The notes: a model not told the origin generated them from the letters alone. A stretch of DNA of 64,000 nucleotides from JAADHU01 sp964446495 (GCA_964446495.1 CAYUOY010000001.1:1-64000), one strand, 5' to 3'. Positions 50,643 through 60,946 are shown, numbered from the stretch's first letter. Numbers and translations are program-made.

Positions 50643-53600
50643 CTAGTTGGTGCCGTCCTGGGTCCAAAGGGTTCTGACCGGATTGTTCGCATAACCCGGA
50701 TTGAAACATTCTACACCGACACAGCCGATTGGCGGTGGTGCACATTCCTCGCCCTGACAATTCGGGTCTGTCGGACTCGGGAACAGGAACGACGGTCGCG
50801 GTGCAATGCCACCTTGCGCCAATTCTGTTACCCGTTCCTCATTTACCTGAACCGGATTATCCGGGTCAATCGTTTCCGACGGGTTAAACGGGTCGCCGGT
50901 TGCCGCATCCACGCGATACAAACGATTCAGGCTCAGACCAGCCTGGCACGGATCGGTAGATGCGATCATGGGTTCAAATGAGACAAAGAAAATCGAATCG
51001 TTAAAAGTCGTCGAATCGGATAGAATTTTTTCCCCGGGCGGCAGTGTCAGGCGCCAGCCACGATCATTGATGCCAACAACACTGTTAAGCACGCCGCTAA
51101 CCTCAACCATATCGTTATTACCAGCAATTGGGTAACTGTCATACTGAACCTGTGTCAGGCTGTGGAAGACATCGGTATCGCGCAAGGAGTAAAAACGATC
51201 GCCGGCACTCTTGTCCAGCGGATGAGCACGATAACCACTGCCGATGCTGATAGCCAGATAACGGCTTTGACGATTCCTGTCACGTACCAGTGATACGTCC
51301 GGTGTAGTATAAAATCGGCGCGTTTGAGCAGGTGTTGGGCTTGATTGTCCTTCTGCGCCGAATTGTGCGATAACGCCGCCTCTAACTAATGTGTTGGGCG
51401 AGTTGCCGCTTAGAATATCAAAGCGCCACACCTGTCCACCAAGGTCCGCAGCGTACATTCTGTCGGCAAATCCATCTCCGCTGAGGTCCAGAACGCGAAC
51501 TCTTGCAGGTATCGAGCGAGTCATGCTGGACAGGGTCAAATTGGCTCCGTTATCGGGACCTGCGCTCCAAACCTTGGCACCGGTCTCGATATCGAGCATG
51601 ACTATGCCCGTTCCCTCGGCGTCGGCCGTTTGTGGGTGTGCCGCCTGATCGTGCACCGTGTCATAGCCCGCACCTAGTATTAGTACTGCATTGTCGACAC
51701 TGGTTTGATAGGGGCTGTTTACCTTGACGCGTGCTGCAACCGGAGATGACCAGGTTTGTCCGAATTCCGGGTAGCTCTGGAGCCACTTGAATTTCGGCGC
51801 ATTCTTGTCTGTTACGTCCAGTGCATAGTAGTTGTTGCCGCCGCGTCGCATGCCAAAAAACAGATAGACGAAGTCAGTCCCGACATCGATAACACCGTTG
51901 TTGTTTCTGTCGGCGACGACCGGCACGATATCCCCGTCGATTCCGTAGTGCTTGAAATTAATGTTTTCATTGAAATAGAGATCGGCCAGATCAGGCAACA
52001 ATTCACGCGGAATGAAGGACCAGAGTTCGAGCCCACTTTTGGCATCGATCGCGTGCAAGTATCCATCGTTGGTGGCGGTGAAGACGACAATGTCAGGGTC
52101 TCCATTCGCATCAGTGCCGTAGACGATTGACGCAGGCTGCGAATGCAGCGTATCCCCCATGATCTGTCGGGTGGTGGTCAAGGGATCGTTATCCTCGTCT
52201 TTCACGTCCGCACCGCGCGCCCATTCAATTAGTGTTGGCAAATCCGGCTCGCCCGGAGCACCCGACAAGCCCAAATCGGCCGGTGTGAATGCGGCAATAT
52301 TTGCAGCAGATACACTATTGGAGCTGTCGGTGAGACTGGTGGCACCATTGTTCGTGTAGAGTTTTCGCGAATCTGCGCTGGGCAGCAGATTGGCGGCTCC
52401 ACCGACGTTTACATCAGGTCCATCCATATCACCGGCCACGTTCCAGAAATTGCTTGCCGAGTCGGCAAAGAAACCGGTATTCGGGTCGACGGCGGGGTTC
52501 GAATATTGATCGACGATCTCAGCATTGACGATGGTGTATTTCTTGATATTGCCTGGCCAATGTTGCTTGCTGGTCGCGCGAAATACAGAAACGTACAAAT
52601 CATTCAGGTGCTGTGTACGGTTGAACGCATTCACGGCAATCGAGGGTGCGGTGAAGGAAATATCGCGATCGAAAATGTTAGTGACAATATCAGTCAGCGC
52701 TTTCGTCAATGAAGTGACGTCTTCAGCCAGGTAGTACTTACCCCCGGAATTCTCGGCAGTTGCCTTCAATAGAGGTAAATCGACCGTGAAGCCAATCGTG
52801 TAGGTGGTGACATTCTGGTTTCCGGGAACATTTGCGTTGATGTCTGTCTTCGACAGGTACTCGGAAATATCGTCAAGACAGGCACCATTCACGTTGCCGC
52901 CGGTACAACTGCTGCGACCCATTGTTGCCGTAAAATTGGGCAGACTGCTCACCCTGCCGTAAGCGCCGGTATCCTGGGTTGGCTGTCCGTCTGTCAGCAG
53001 GACCGTAAAGTTCTTGGCGCAGGCGTATTCTGCCGGTTGTTTGTACATGCCGTTGTTGCCGACAACCAGCGCATCCGGATCGGTCGAGGACAACGCACCG
53101 TATTGCCTGCTAACGCCGTTCCAATACCGTGCCGCTTCGTACATGGTTTCTGACAGCGGCGTCCAGCCGCTTGCCGGTAGTGAATCGACCACTGAGTTCG
53201 CTTCGCTTCTGTTGGTATCGAGGTCCTTCAAGGCCATCATGACCGGACCGCCTTCGTTGTTGTGAAAACGCATGAAGCCGATGTTCACATTGTTTATACC
53301 GCCCAGGACATTCTTGGTTACCGCTTTGACGATATCCGTGCGCCGCATGCTGCTTCCAGGGGGATTGTAAAACCAGTTCAGGTAATTCGAATCGTAAACC
53401 GTGACGATTTGATGCGTTGGCGAGGAGCCCCAATCGACTTCGGCGCTCGAAACTGATGTGAAGAGACTGCCGGTATTTGAGCCGATTTTGGCGTAAACCT
53501 GGCCAGCCGTGCCATCACCGTGAACGCCGGAATCGGCGGCGCACTCGACATAACTTTGCGTTTTACTTCTCGAAATCGTCTGCCATTTCCATTTGCCGCG

Positions 53601-53993
53601 GCGTTTGCGGTACTGTGCCATGGTGTCGGTGTATGAACCGGCATCGCTTATCTGGGTAACACCCTGATCGCAAACGAAATAGGATTTTTCAAATCGCCTT
53701 AATTTGCTGCCGGTACAACTGGGCAAGTTTGAGTTTTTTGACCAGTAGTAATAGCCATTGTCGCAGGCACCGGAATAAGTCTTGTTTTTGTCAAAAGGTT
53801 CCTGACTAACTTCGACAGACGTCATACTGCCCGAACTGTCCAGAATGAACAGGACGTTCGGTTTTGCAGCTACACTGGCACCGGGTACTGACAAAAGCAG
53901 CTCGACATCCTCCGCCCAGGCGGGTGCGCCGGCCAAAAATGCGATTGTCAGTCCAACACCAGCCCAAGCGGTGTGTAATCTGGACTTTCTCAC
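50643..53993 (-). CDS. pilY1: PilY1, type IV pilus tip adhesin (copy 2, downstream)
   Basis: 1116 residues with a signal peptide (TAWAGVGLTIAFLAGAPAWA). A von Willebrand A domain starts near residue 45 with the metal site DSSGSM and runs past residue 430. The C-terminal half is the PilY1 beta-propeller, with the calcium-type loop in VVADRNNNGVIDVGTDF, LFFGMRRGGNNYYALDVTDK and MYAADLGGQVWRFDI. The protein ends in CVGVECFNPGYANNPVRTLWTQDGTN. It is clearly homologous along its length to the copy at 54477. It lies directly before pilE and after a small secreted protein gene. Confidence 0.93.
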   Translation of the reverse strand: MRKSRLHTAWAGVGLTIAFLAGAPAWAEDVELLLSVPGASVAAKPNVLFILDSSGSMTSVEVSQEPFDKNKTYSGACDNGYYYWSKNSNLPSCTGSKLRRFEKSYFVCDQGVTQISDAGSYTDTMAQYRKRRGKWKWQTISRSKTQSYVECAADSGVHGDGTAGQVYAKIGSNTGSLFTSVSSAEVDWGSSPTHQIVTVYDSNYLNWFYNPPGSSMRRTDIVKAVTKNVLGGINNVNIGFMRFHNNEGGPVMMALKDLDTNRSEANSVVDSLPASGWTPLSETMYEAARYWNGVSRQYGALSSTDPDALVVGNNGMYKQPAEYACAKNFTVLLTDGQPTQDTGAYGRVSSLPNFTATMGRSSCTGGNVNGACLDDISEYLSKTDINANVPGNQNVTTYTIGFTVDLPLLKATAENSGGKYYLAEDVTSLTKALTDIVTNIFDRDISFTAPSIAVNAFNRTQHLNDLYVSVFRATSKQHWPGNIKKYTIVNAEIVDQYSNPAVDPNTGFFADSASNFWNVAGDMDGPDVNVGGAANLLPSADSRKLYTNNGATSLTDSSNSVSAANIAAFTPADLGLSGAPGEPDLPTLIEWARGADVKDEDNDPLTTTRQIMGDTLHSQPASIVYGTDANGDPDIVVFTATNDGYLHAIDAKSGLELWSFIPRELLPDLADLYFNENINFKHYGIDGDIVPVVADRNNNGVIDVGTDFVYLFFGMRRGGNNYYALDVTDKNAPKFKWLQSYPEFGQTWSSPVAARVKVNSPYQTSVDNAVLILGAGYDTVHDQAAHPQTADAEGTGIVMLDIETGAKVWSAGPDNGANLTLSSMTRSIPARVRVLDLSGDGFADRMYAADLGGQVWRFDILSGNSPNTLVRGGVIAQFGAEGQSSPTPAQTRRFYTTPDVSLVRDRNRQSRYLAISIGSGYRAHPLDKSAGDRFYSLRDTDVFHSLTQVQYDSYPIAGNNDMVEVSGVLNSVVGINDRGWRLTLPPGEKILSDSTTFNDSIFFVSFEPMIASTDPCQAGLSLNRLYRVDAATGDPFNPSETIDPDNPVQVNEERVTELAQGGIAPRPSFLFPSPTDPNCQGEECAPPPIGCVGVECFNPGYANNPVRTLWTQDGTN

Positions 53994-54034
53994 GTTTCCT
54001 TACCTCAAGTTAGATCAATCCGTGACCCTATCGC

Positions 54035-54373
54035 TCAATTAGCTACTTCTATGCTGCGTACGGTATTGGTCTCTGTATCAATGAGAATCAGTGCATAGCC
54101 ATCGCGACTATGCCGGCCATTGTTGAAACCTTGCCTGAAATCGGCAAGCTTCATAGCCGTGCCATTCAGGGAATAGACTGTCGTCGGCGTCAGACGAGCT
54201 GTCACGTATTCACAATCCTCACAGGATTTGAATGAAAGCCGGCTATTGACACTTGTTGGTACATTGAGGAATGAAGGATCTGTTTCGATCGCATCAACCA
54301 GTGTACGAATCTCGGCGTGTGCCAATGTGCCTGCACATAAAAAGGCAATAACCGCGCACCTTAAAAGTCTCAT
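54035..54373 (-). CDS. small secreted protein paired with pilY1 copy 2
   Basis: 112 residues from ATG 54373, with a signal peptide (LLRCAVIAFLCAGTLAHA). The mature part has a cysteine pair in SFKSCEDCEYVTARL, a LADFRQGF segment and a closing beta pair (GYALILIDTETNTVRSIEV). It is homologous to the protein at 57860, with the same SxxCxxC, DFR and NxVxSI positions. Each copy precedes a pilY1 gene. It may act like the small PilY2 protein of Pseudomonas, but I cannot show homology. Confidence 0.75.
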   Translation of the reverse strand: MRLLRCAVIAFLCAGTLAHAEIRTLVDAIETDPSFLNVPTSVNSRLSFKSCEDCEYVTARLTPTTVYSLNGTAMKLADFRQGFNNGRHSRDGYALILIDTETNTVRSIEVAN

Positions 54374-54476
54374 TGTCACTGTTCCACCATTTCCCTGTTG
54401 CAAAAATCCAAATTCCATTTGGCGTAGTTCTGCGACTCACATCATCGGTTATTGCCGGCTTCCTGGCGAGGAACTG

Positions 54477-57400
54477 CTACTCAATTCCATCCTGTGTCCA
54501 CAAAGTTCGGACCGGATTATTGGCAAATCCTGGTTCATTACACTCGACACCAATACACAGGATTGGCGGTGGTGAGCATGCGGCACCGGTACAATTTGAT
54601 TCCGGACTGGGGAAAAGAATGGTCGGCGATGGCGCGATACCACCTTGTGCCAGTGTCGTGCGGCGAGCGATGTCTTCGTCACCCGGAGCGATTGAGTCAA
54701 GGTTGTTGACGACAGGATCCCCGTTGACCACTTTGACGCGATAGAGGAAGTTCGTCCCGCGTCCCGCGGAACAGCTTGCAGCAGCCAGCGTATCCGGTGT
54801 GAAGGAGACAAAGAAAACTTCATCGTCAAACGTAACCGAATCAGCCAGAACTTTCTGATTTCCCGGGAGGGTGAATTTCCAGCCAGCCATACCTGAGCCC
54901 ACGACGACTTCTGTTTGTCCACTGATTTCAACCAGGTCGGAATCAGTAATAACAGTGTAGCTATCGTATTCACTCTGATTGAGCTGGTTGAACACGTTGG
55001 GATCTCTTATCGAGAAAAATCGATCGGAAGCAGTGAGGTCGAACGGACGTGCCCGATAGCCTGAACCGATGCTGATCGAAATGTAACGCCGCCCCTGTTG
55101 CGGATCAGAGAATATTGAAAGATCAGGAGCGCTGTAAAATCGACGGGTGTCGGCCGCGCCCGGCGCTCCGAGTCCTTCGGCACCTACTTGTGCAATGACA
55201 CCACCGTTTACAAGGTTGGCAGGAGTGGCACCTTTAACGATATCAAAGCGCCAAATCTGACCGCCCAGATCCGAGGTGTACATGCGATCGGCGAAATTAT
55301 CACCATTCATATCGGCCACGCGAATCTGATTTGGCATCGCCCTCGTCATAGCGGTGAATTGCTTGGTTGTGCCACTGGAACTAGCGCCTCCATTCCACAG
55401 CGTTGCGCCGGATTCGAGGTCCAGAATGTGAATGCCGGCACCGACCGCGTCGGCGGTTACCGGGTGACCCGAGGTGTCATGAACGGTGTCATAACCGCCA
55501 CCAATTACTACGACTGCTTTGTCGCTGTTGAGGCCGGAATCATTGATATCCATGCGAGCGACAACCGGTGTTGACCAGCTTTCACCCGCGTTGGCAAGTG
55601 TACGTGTCCAGAGAAGATCCGGTGAATTCTTGTCGGTGACGTCCAGGGCGTAATACGTTGTGCCACCGCGGCGCATGCCGAACAATATACGGACGAAGTC
55701 CCCATCGCTGGATTCAATTACGCCATCTTTGTCCACGTCCTTAACGATAGGAACAATGTTGCCATCCAGTCCGTATTGCTTGAATTTGGCACTCGGGTCG
55801 AAAAAGAGTCGCGTCATATTGCTCAGTAACTGTTTTGGCACAAATGACCACAACTCCACGCCGGTCGTACCGTTGATGGCATGCAAATATCCGTCATTGG
55901 TCGCTGTGTAGACGACAACATCCGGATTAGCAGCGGTGCCACCGTAAACCACGGCGGCAGGTTGGGAATGCAACGGATCGCCCATGGCAAACCGTTGAGT
56001 GGTCGCCGGATTTCCGTCCTCGTCGCGCACATCTTCGCCACGCATCCAGCGGATGATGTCGCTTTTGCTGGGTTCACCGGTTGCGCCAGTCAAACCGAAA
56101 TCGGCGTCCGTAAACGCCATCGCGTTACCGGTCGTAATTGCGTTGGTGCCGCCAGCCAGATTAACGCTGACGCCATTGTTGGTGAACAAATTACGGCTTG
56201 AAAAGTTGGGTAGAACGTTGGCAGCACCACCCAGACGTACATCCGATCCGTCATTGGCCCCAGCCGTCCAGATGCTGCGGGCGGAGTCGAAAAAGAAACC
56301 CGTGAGGGGGTCAACGGCCGGCAGGTCGTTGTCATCTACAATAACCCCGTCGGAAATTCCGTATTTTTTCAGGTTTCCTGGCCAGTGAGCTTTGCCTCTG
56401 GCACCGAACATAGTCAGGTACAAGTCATTCAGGTTTCGCGTACGATTAAATGTGTTCACCGAAACTGCTGGTGCGGAAAATGACAGGGAACGATCGTTGA
56501 TTTCACCGACGATGCGCAATAGCGCAATAGTCAGGCTCTCAACATCATCTGCGAGAAAGTAGCTCCCGCCGGATGCGATTGCAGTATTTCTAAGGATATC
56601 CAGATCGACCGAAAAACCGATCGTATGAGTGACTACCGTTTGATTGCCATCCAGTGCGGTATTGGTATCCACTTTGCCGAGATATTCTGCGATATCGTCC
56701 AGGCATTGCCCCTGGCCTGAGCCATTACAAGAGCTCCGGCCGAGAACTGACGTAAAATTGGGCAGGGTCGGCGCACGCACGGGCCCATCGTCGTCCTGGG
56801 TGGGTGCTCCATCTGTCAGAAGGACGTTGAAGTTCTTGGCACAGGAATCGAGTGTCGGGCTCTGATATACCTCGGGTCCGGTTGAAAAGAGAGCGCCCGG
56901 ATCGGTTGTGTATTCACTAACTTGTTCGCCGTACCACGCCGGCGCGCCTGTCCAATAAAGCGCATTTTCGTACAGGGTCTCTGACAGTGGCGTCCAGCCA
57001 TTGGCGTCGAGTCCGTCAATCGTGTCCAGAATGACCTGGCGATTCGTGTCCAGGTCGGTTAGCCCAAGGAGGACCGGGCCACCCTGAGTCTGGTTGAATC
57101 GCATGACGCCGACATTCAGGTTGTTGATCGAATCAAGTACCTTCGTCGTCACGATTTTCATGATTTGCGTACGACTGAGTGAGATAGTGTTAGGCGAGCT
57201 CTTCCAGTTCAAATAATTGCCGTCGAAGACGGTATACGAAAGGTTTCTCGGCGCGCTACCCCAGGATAATTCCTGAGTAGAGTCGCTGGTCCAGGGAGTC
57301 GCACCGGATGCGCTCGCCGCATAGACTTCTCCGGGTGTGCCATCGCCATGAGTTCCTCGGTCAGCCCTGCACTCTACAGAGTTGGAATTGTCACCGGGCT

Positions 57401-57824
57401 CCAGATACTGCCAAGAGGTTGCCCCGGTTCCGGCATCACGATACTGGACCATGGTATCGGTGTAACTACCAATACCCGAGAGCTGCCGCGCCGCAAACTC
57501 GCACTGAAATGAGTTCTTGGCGATGAATTGTGTTTCGTTACCGTCGCAGACCGGCAATGTATCCACATCGGTCCAGAACAGGGCGCCGGCATCACAACTG
57601 CCGGGATAGGGTACGGCACTGTCATACGGTTCGACGGTCGTTTCGTTCGAGTTCATGCTGCCGGACGTATCCAGGATGAACATCACGTTCGGCTTCGGGT
57701 TCAACGAAGGGTCCGGGTTGATCAACAGCAATTCGGTATCGTCAGCTATTGCCGGCGTGCCGAGCAACAGCGTCAGAGAGCAACTGAGACTCATCCATGT
57801 GGTTTTTCTTGCAGAGATCATCAT
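54477..57824 (-). CDS. pilY1: PilY1, type IV pilus tip adhesin (copy 1, upstream)
   Basis: 1115 residues, signal peptide (SLSCSLTLLLGTPAIA), VWA domain with DTSGSMNSNE, propeller with the calcium-type loop IVKDVDKDGVIESSDGDF, LFGMRRGGTTYYALDVTDK and MYTSDLGGQIWRFDIVKG, and the same C-terminal CIGVECNEPGFANNPVRTLWTQDGIE. Equal length and end-to-end similarity to copy 2 show tandem duplication. The two differ mostly in the N-terminal 250 residues after the VWA start, which is where ligand specificity could vary. Confidence 0.93.
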   Translation of the reverse strand: MMISARKTTWMSLSCSLTLLLGTPAIADDTELLLINPDPSLNPKPNVMFILDTSGSMNSNETTVEPYDSAVPYPGSCDAGALFWTDVDTLPVCDGNETQFIAKNSFQCEFAARQLSGIGSYTDTMVQYRDAGTGATSWQYLEPGDNSNSVECRADRGTHGDGTPGEVYAASASGATPWTSDSTQELSWGSAPRNLSYTVFDGNYLNWKSSPNTISLSRTQIMKIVTTKVLDSINNLNVGVMRFNQTQGGPVLLGLTDLDTNRQVILDTIDGLDANGWTPLSETLYENALYWTGAPAWYGEQVSEYTTDPGALFSTGPEVYQSPTLDSCAKNFNVLLTDGAPTQDDDGPVRAPTLPNFTSVLGRSSCNGSGQGQCLDDIAEYLGKVDTNTALDGNQTVVTHTIGFSVDLDILRNTAIASGGSYFLADDVESLTIALLRIVGEINDRSLSFSAPAVSVNTFNRTRNLNDLYLTMFGARGKAHWPGNLKKYGISDGVIVDDNDLPAVDPLTGFFFDSARSIWTAGANDGSDVRLGGAANVLPNFSSRNLFTNNGVSVNLAGGTNAITTGNAMAFTDADFGLTGATGEPSKSDIIRWMRGEDVRDEDGNPATTQRFAMGDPLHSQPAAVVYGGTAANPDVVVYTATNDGYLHAINGTTGVELWSFVPKQLLSNMTRLFFDPSAKFKQYGLDGNIVPIVKDVDKDGVIESSDGDFVRILFGMRRGGTTYYALDVTDKNSPDLLWTRTLANAGESWSTPVVARMDINDSGLNSDKAVVVIGGGYDTVHDTSGHPVTADAVGAGIHILDLESGATLWNGGASSSGTTKQFTAMTRAMPNQIRVADMNGDNFADRMYTSDLGGQIWRFDIVKGATPANLVNGGVIAQVGAEGLGAPGAADTRRFYSAPDLSIFSDPQQGRRYISISIGSGYRARPFDLTASDRFFSIRDPNVFNQLNQSEYDSYTVITDSDLVEISGQTEVVVGSGMAGWKFTLPGNQKVLADSVTFDDEVFFVSFTPDTLAAASCSAGRGTNFLYRVKVVNGDPVVNNLDSIAPGDEDIARRTTLAQGGIAPSPTILFPSPESNCTGAACSPPPILCIGVECNEPGFANNPVRTLWTQDGIE

Positions 57825-57859
57825 GATTCTCCCTTAATTCAGCGGTCGGTTCGACGTAT

Positions 57860-58201
57860 CTAAAGTGTTATCGACACGGATGTAATCGTGTCTGATTCAA
57901 GATTGCGCAGGACAATAATCATTTCATGATTACGATTGCGAACAGTGGCAAGCATCTTTCGAAAATCGCTCAATTCCATTGGCGAATTATTGCGCAGGTA
58001 GCGGGTCTCGCTGGTTACGCGATAGGAGTGCGTAACGCATCCGGTACACTCACTGAATGACAGTACGCCGTTGCTGCTTGCTGGCATACGAAATTCACTC
58101 AGCGCTACTTCGTGCGCCAGATCAATCGTGTCGAAGTCGGCGCCCGCCGGCAGACTGAATACGAGGGCGATGCTAAGTATCAGTGTTCTGTATTTGGTCA
58201 T
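57860..58201 (-). CDS. small secreted protein paired with pilY1 copy 1
   Basis: 113 residues from ATG 58201; a signal peptide (TLILSIALVFSLPAGA) precedes a mature domain with SFSECTGCVTHSYRV, LSDFRKML and IIVLRNLESDTITSVSITL. It is the paralogue of the protein at 54035 (shared cysteine pair, DFR and final strands). It lies between pilX and pilY1 copy 1, 35 bp before the latter. Function unknown; export and linkage suggest a role with PilY1. Confidence 0.75.
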   Translation of the reverse strand: MTKYRTLILSIALVFSLPAGADFDTIDLAHEVALSEFRMPASSNGVLSFSECTGCVTHSYRVTSETRYLRNNSPMELSDFRKMLATVRNRNHEMIIVLRNLESDTITSVSITL

Positions 58202-58238
58202 TGGTCTTACTCCCAATCCCTGGTGATTCGGTTGATAT

Positions 58239-58712
58239 CTAAAGAGTCTGGTCCTCAGGACCGACTACATAAAAAGCTTGTGAGTGGACCGCAGAAGCGT
58301 CGCGATCTGTCGTGCCACCACCGCCTGCAATTCGTCGTGACACGGCCGTCGATGTTGAATTGAAATGGTAGGCAGCAATGCCACTGCCAACGCCCAGGCT
58401 AAACGCCCGATCGGGCACCATCGTGGCATCCTCAAAGACGATGACCGCCGTATAAGATTCGTTTGCATTGACATTCTGGGTCAACGTAACGTTATTCAGT
58501 GTGTCAAATTGCCCTTGTGCAATCGATTGCTCCAGACCTGTCTCTGCGGCCTGAAAAGCATTTTCGTTATTCTGGTCATTACGCGCCATGGCAATTTCAG
58601 TGGTAGCAGTATTCATACCCGAAATGGCGAGCACCGTAATAACGACCAGCAAAATAAGGCCTACAACCAGTGCGGCACCATTCTGTGTTCGTTTTAAAGG
58701 GTATTTTTTCAT
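58239..58712 (-). CDS. pilX: PilX-like minor pilin
   Basis: 157 residues: short basic start, then QNGAALVVGLILLVVITVLAISGMN, the PilX-type helix (PilX N-terminal domain), followed by ENAFQAAETGLEQS. The second half has no cysteine and ends in AFYVVGPEDQTL. Sits between pilW and the small secreted protein. Confidence 0.9.
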   Translation of the reverse strand: MKKYPLKRTQNGAALVVGLILLVVITVLAISGMNTATTEIAMARNDQNNENAFQAAETGLEQSIAQGQFDTLNNVTLTQNVNANESYTAVIVFEDATMVPDRAFSLGVGSGIAAYHFNSTSTAVSRRIAGGGGTTDRDASAVHSQAFYVVGPEDQTL

Positions 58713-58734
58713 TGTCTGAGCCTGTGATTTCTCA

Positions 58735-59736
58735 TTAAGATCTGGCGTTACGCAACAGTATGGTCTTCGATACGATCAGACGTCGAAACTCATCGTTCGG
58801 TACGCCGAGACCTACGTCTCCTGGAGTGTAATCAGTTGTATCCACGATTCCGGTTTCCACTGAAATCGAACGAACGACCAGCCAAACTCGTGCGGTCATC
58901 ACTCTGGCGGTTGGCACCCAGCCGGCGTTGGCGGGGTTAAGCACCGGGTCGCCCGGGTTTACGTAACGATCGACGGTATTGTCGCCGTCCATGTCAACGC
59001 CGAACTGTATCTGCATGTTCTCAACACCGGGTGCGACTTCAATATCGGTAATTTGCGGCGCACCGCCACTGACACCGAGTGTTTTTCGACGTAAAGTCGG
59101 CACGCCCGGGATCAACGTTGAGCTGGCGGCGACGTAGTAGGAGTTGATGAGTAAGTTGTGAGTTTCCGATGTCAGTGCATCAAACCCGGGCGGTATCTGG
59201 CCGTCGTCCATAATTTGACCTTGCAGGCGCGTCGACTGAATCTGTAGTCGTCCCTCACCGGGCACGAGAGCCGCCGCGAATACACTTGCCCGTCGCGTCG
59301 TCACTGTGTCGGAATTTGCTTGCGCACCACCGGCCCCGGTTGCCGCACAAGTCAATGCGTAGGCATTGTTGTCACCTTCAATCGGCCGAGTCAGGTCGAG
59401 TATCCAGTCAGCACCGCAACTGTTGTCCAGTGTCAGTCCGTAAGGATTGTTGTCCCCATTTATCGACCGGCCTTCAACCGTGTCGCCACGACTGTTTCGA
59501 CCAAAATTGCTGGCCATGCGCAGGTCGGCCTCAATGGTATCCATCGCGAATTGTGCCGTTTCCTGCACGCGTGCGATGGAGTCATTGATAATGTAGGCGT
59601 GACGACTCTGACTGTATATCTGGACTGAACCAACCATCAGAAATGAGCCAATGGCGAGTGACACCATGAGTTCTATCAGCGTGAGGCCGGCCATGCGGCG
59701 GTACGATGTGTGCTTTCGAAGCTGCCTGCTATTCAT
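58735..59736 (-). CDS. pilW: PilW-like minor pilin
   Basis: 333 residues with prepilin site G|LTLIELMVSLAIGSFLMVGSVQIY. Long C-terminal globular domain with the PilW pattern YYVAASSTLIPGVPTLRRKTLG and DIEVAPGVENMQIQFGVDMDGDNTVDRY. 22 bp before pilX. Required with PilV, PilX and PilY1 to prime pilus assembly in known systems. Confidence 0.92.
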   Translation of the reverse strand: MNSRQLRKHTSYRRMAGLTLIELMVSLAIGSFLMVGSVQIYSQSRHAYIINDSIARVQETAQFAMDTIEADLRMASNFGRNSRGDTVEGRSINGDNNPYGLTLDNSCGADWILDLTRPIEGDNNAYALTCAATGAGGAQANSDTVTTRRASVFAAALVPGEGRLQIQSTRLQGQIMDDGQIPPGFDALTSETHNLLINSYYVAASSTLIPGVPTLRRKTLGVSGGAPQITDIEVAPGVENMQIQFGVDMDGDNTVDRYVNPGDPVLNPANAGWVPTARVMTARVWLVVRSISVETGIVDTTDYTPGDVGLGVPNDEFRRLIVSKTILLRNARS

Positions 59737-59739
59737 TGT

Positions 59740-60234
59740 TTATATTCCAAAGACCGGGATGGTGATTCGGTATTGTGGTGGAGGATTCTGCCCCGCCTCA
59801 GTCCAGGCAATGGTGATCTGATAGGTGTTTGGCACAACCGCATTGTCCAGGACAATATTTACGGTACCACCGGGCAAAGTGTCGCCGGCCTGCAATGCCC
59901 ACAGGAAGATATCCTGTTGAGCCATCTCCGCCGGCGTGCAATCAATGCCGCCATTGACACAGTTGTTGTCGACTCCACCGACGACATAGCCGGCACCGGC
60001 GCGCGGATTCGCGCGAATGCGATCAGCAACATCTCCGGCCAGCGTGACAGCGTGATGTCGAAACAATGACGTTCGACCGGCTTGCATCGTGTGCACGTAA
60101 AGACCGGCGATCCCGAGCATTCCTACCGACATGATGACCAGCGCTATCAGGACTTCGACAAGCGAAAAGCCAGCCGCTGATTTCTTGATGCATTTGATTC
60201 GATTCAATTTCACTGCTCTGCTCTCAAATTTCAT
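59740..60234 (-). CDS. pilV: PilV-like minor pilin
   Basis: 164 residues from ATG 60234. Prepilin motif G|FSLVEVLIALVIMSVGMLGIAGLY, the GFSLVEVLxALxI form typical of PilV. Two cysteines form the likely bridge in DNNCVNGGIDCTPAE. 3 bp before pilW. Confidence 0.92.
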   Translation of the reverse strand: MKFESRAVKLNRIKCIKKSAAGFSLVEVLIALVIMSVGMLGIAGLYVHTMQAGRTSLFRHHAVTLAGDVADRIRANPRAGAGYVVGGVDNNCVNGGIDCTPAEMAQQDIFLWALQAGDTLPGGTVNIVLDNAVVPNTYQITIAWTEAGQNPPPQYRITIPVFGI

Positions 60235-60255
60235 TTGCAGGAATAGGGTTGCCAA

Positions 60256-60849
60256 CTACGGGCAACCTCCTTGTGCGTCAATCTGGTCTTTGTCTCGCAG
60301 AACCGTGGCACGACCAATTGGCGTAATGATCAAAACTCTGGCCGCGGAATCGTTGGCGCCCACCACAACCACGTTGCCGCGGTCGTCACAAATTCGTGCC
60401 GCCGATAGCGCTGTTCCATTGACATTGCCGCGCCCGAGACCGGTCCCTGCAAAACTGAAGTAGGTGGCACCACCGTTAGTTACTATGTTCAGTCCGGTAT
60501 CGATGGCGGGAAAAGCCTTTAGAACATTTTCAGTCGCAACATCGCGTGCTGCCGCCGGAGCATTGATGTCAGCGAATATGATCCAGCCATCATCGAAGGT
60601 GCCATCACAAGCTGCGGCGGCGGTCATTGGTGCCAGGCTGCCGCAAATCGTAATGTTGTTCTTGGATCTGGCCGCTTCAGAGCGCGCCAGGTACAAGCTC
60701 GAATGGAGATCATTGGCCGTCGCTGTAACGCGACTGTTCTGTGTGAAAGCGGTGAGGTTTGGCAGACCAAGGCCCAGAACCACGCCTGCAATCAACATCG
60801 TGATCAGCAATTCGTAGAGTGTGAAGCCGTTCTGGTATCGATTTTTCAT
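60256..60849 (-). CDS. FimT/GspH-type minor pilin (copy B)
   Basis: 197 residues, prepilin motif G|FTLYELLITMLIAGVVLGLGLP, then LYLARSEAARSKNNITICGS, the GspH/FimT signature. Ends in the common DKDQIDAQGGCP form. About 21 bp before pilV. Corresponds to fimU/fimT in Pseudomonas. Confidence 0.9.
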   Translation of the reverse strand: MKNRYQNGFTLYELLITMLIAGVVLGLGLPNLTAFTQNSRVTATANDLHSSLYLARSEAARSKNNITICGSLAPMTAAAACDGTFDDGWIIFADINAPAAARDVATENVLKAFPAIDTGLNIVTNGGATYFSFAGTGLGRGNVNGTALSAARICDDRGNVVVVGANDSAARVLIITPIGRATVLRDKDQIDAQGGCP

Positions 60850-60946
60850 GCGGGCAATATACGCCCGGGTTCCAGCTTCTGTCGGTGTATCCGACTAACG
60901 GTAAAAGATGAGCGACAGGCGGTCCGAAACACACCATTGACTTAAC

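Noticed and set aside
50315..57863. Many plus-strand frames of 60-130 codons opposite pilE and pilY1
   Set aside because: They are shadows of the long pilY1/pilE frames; none has a start context or family motif.
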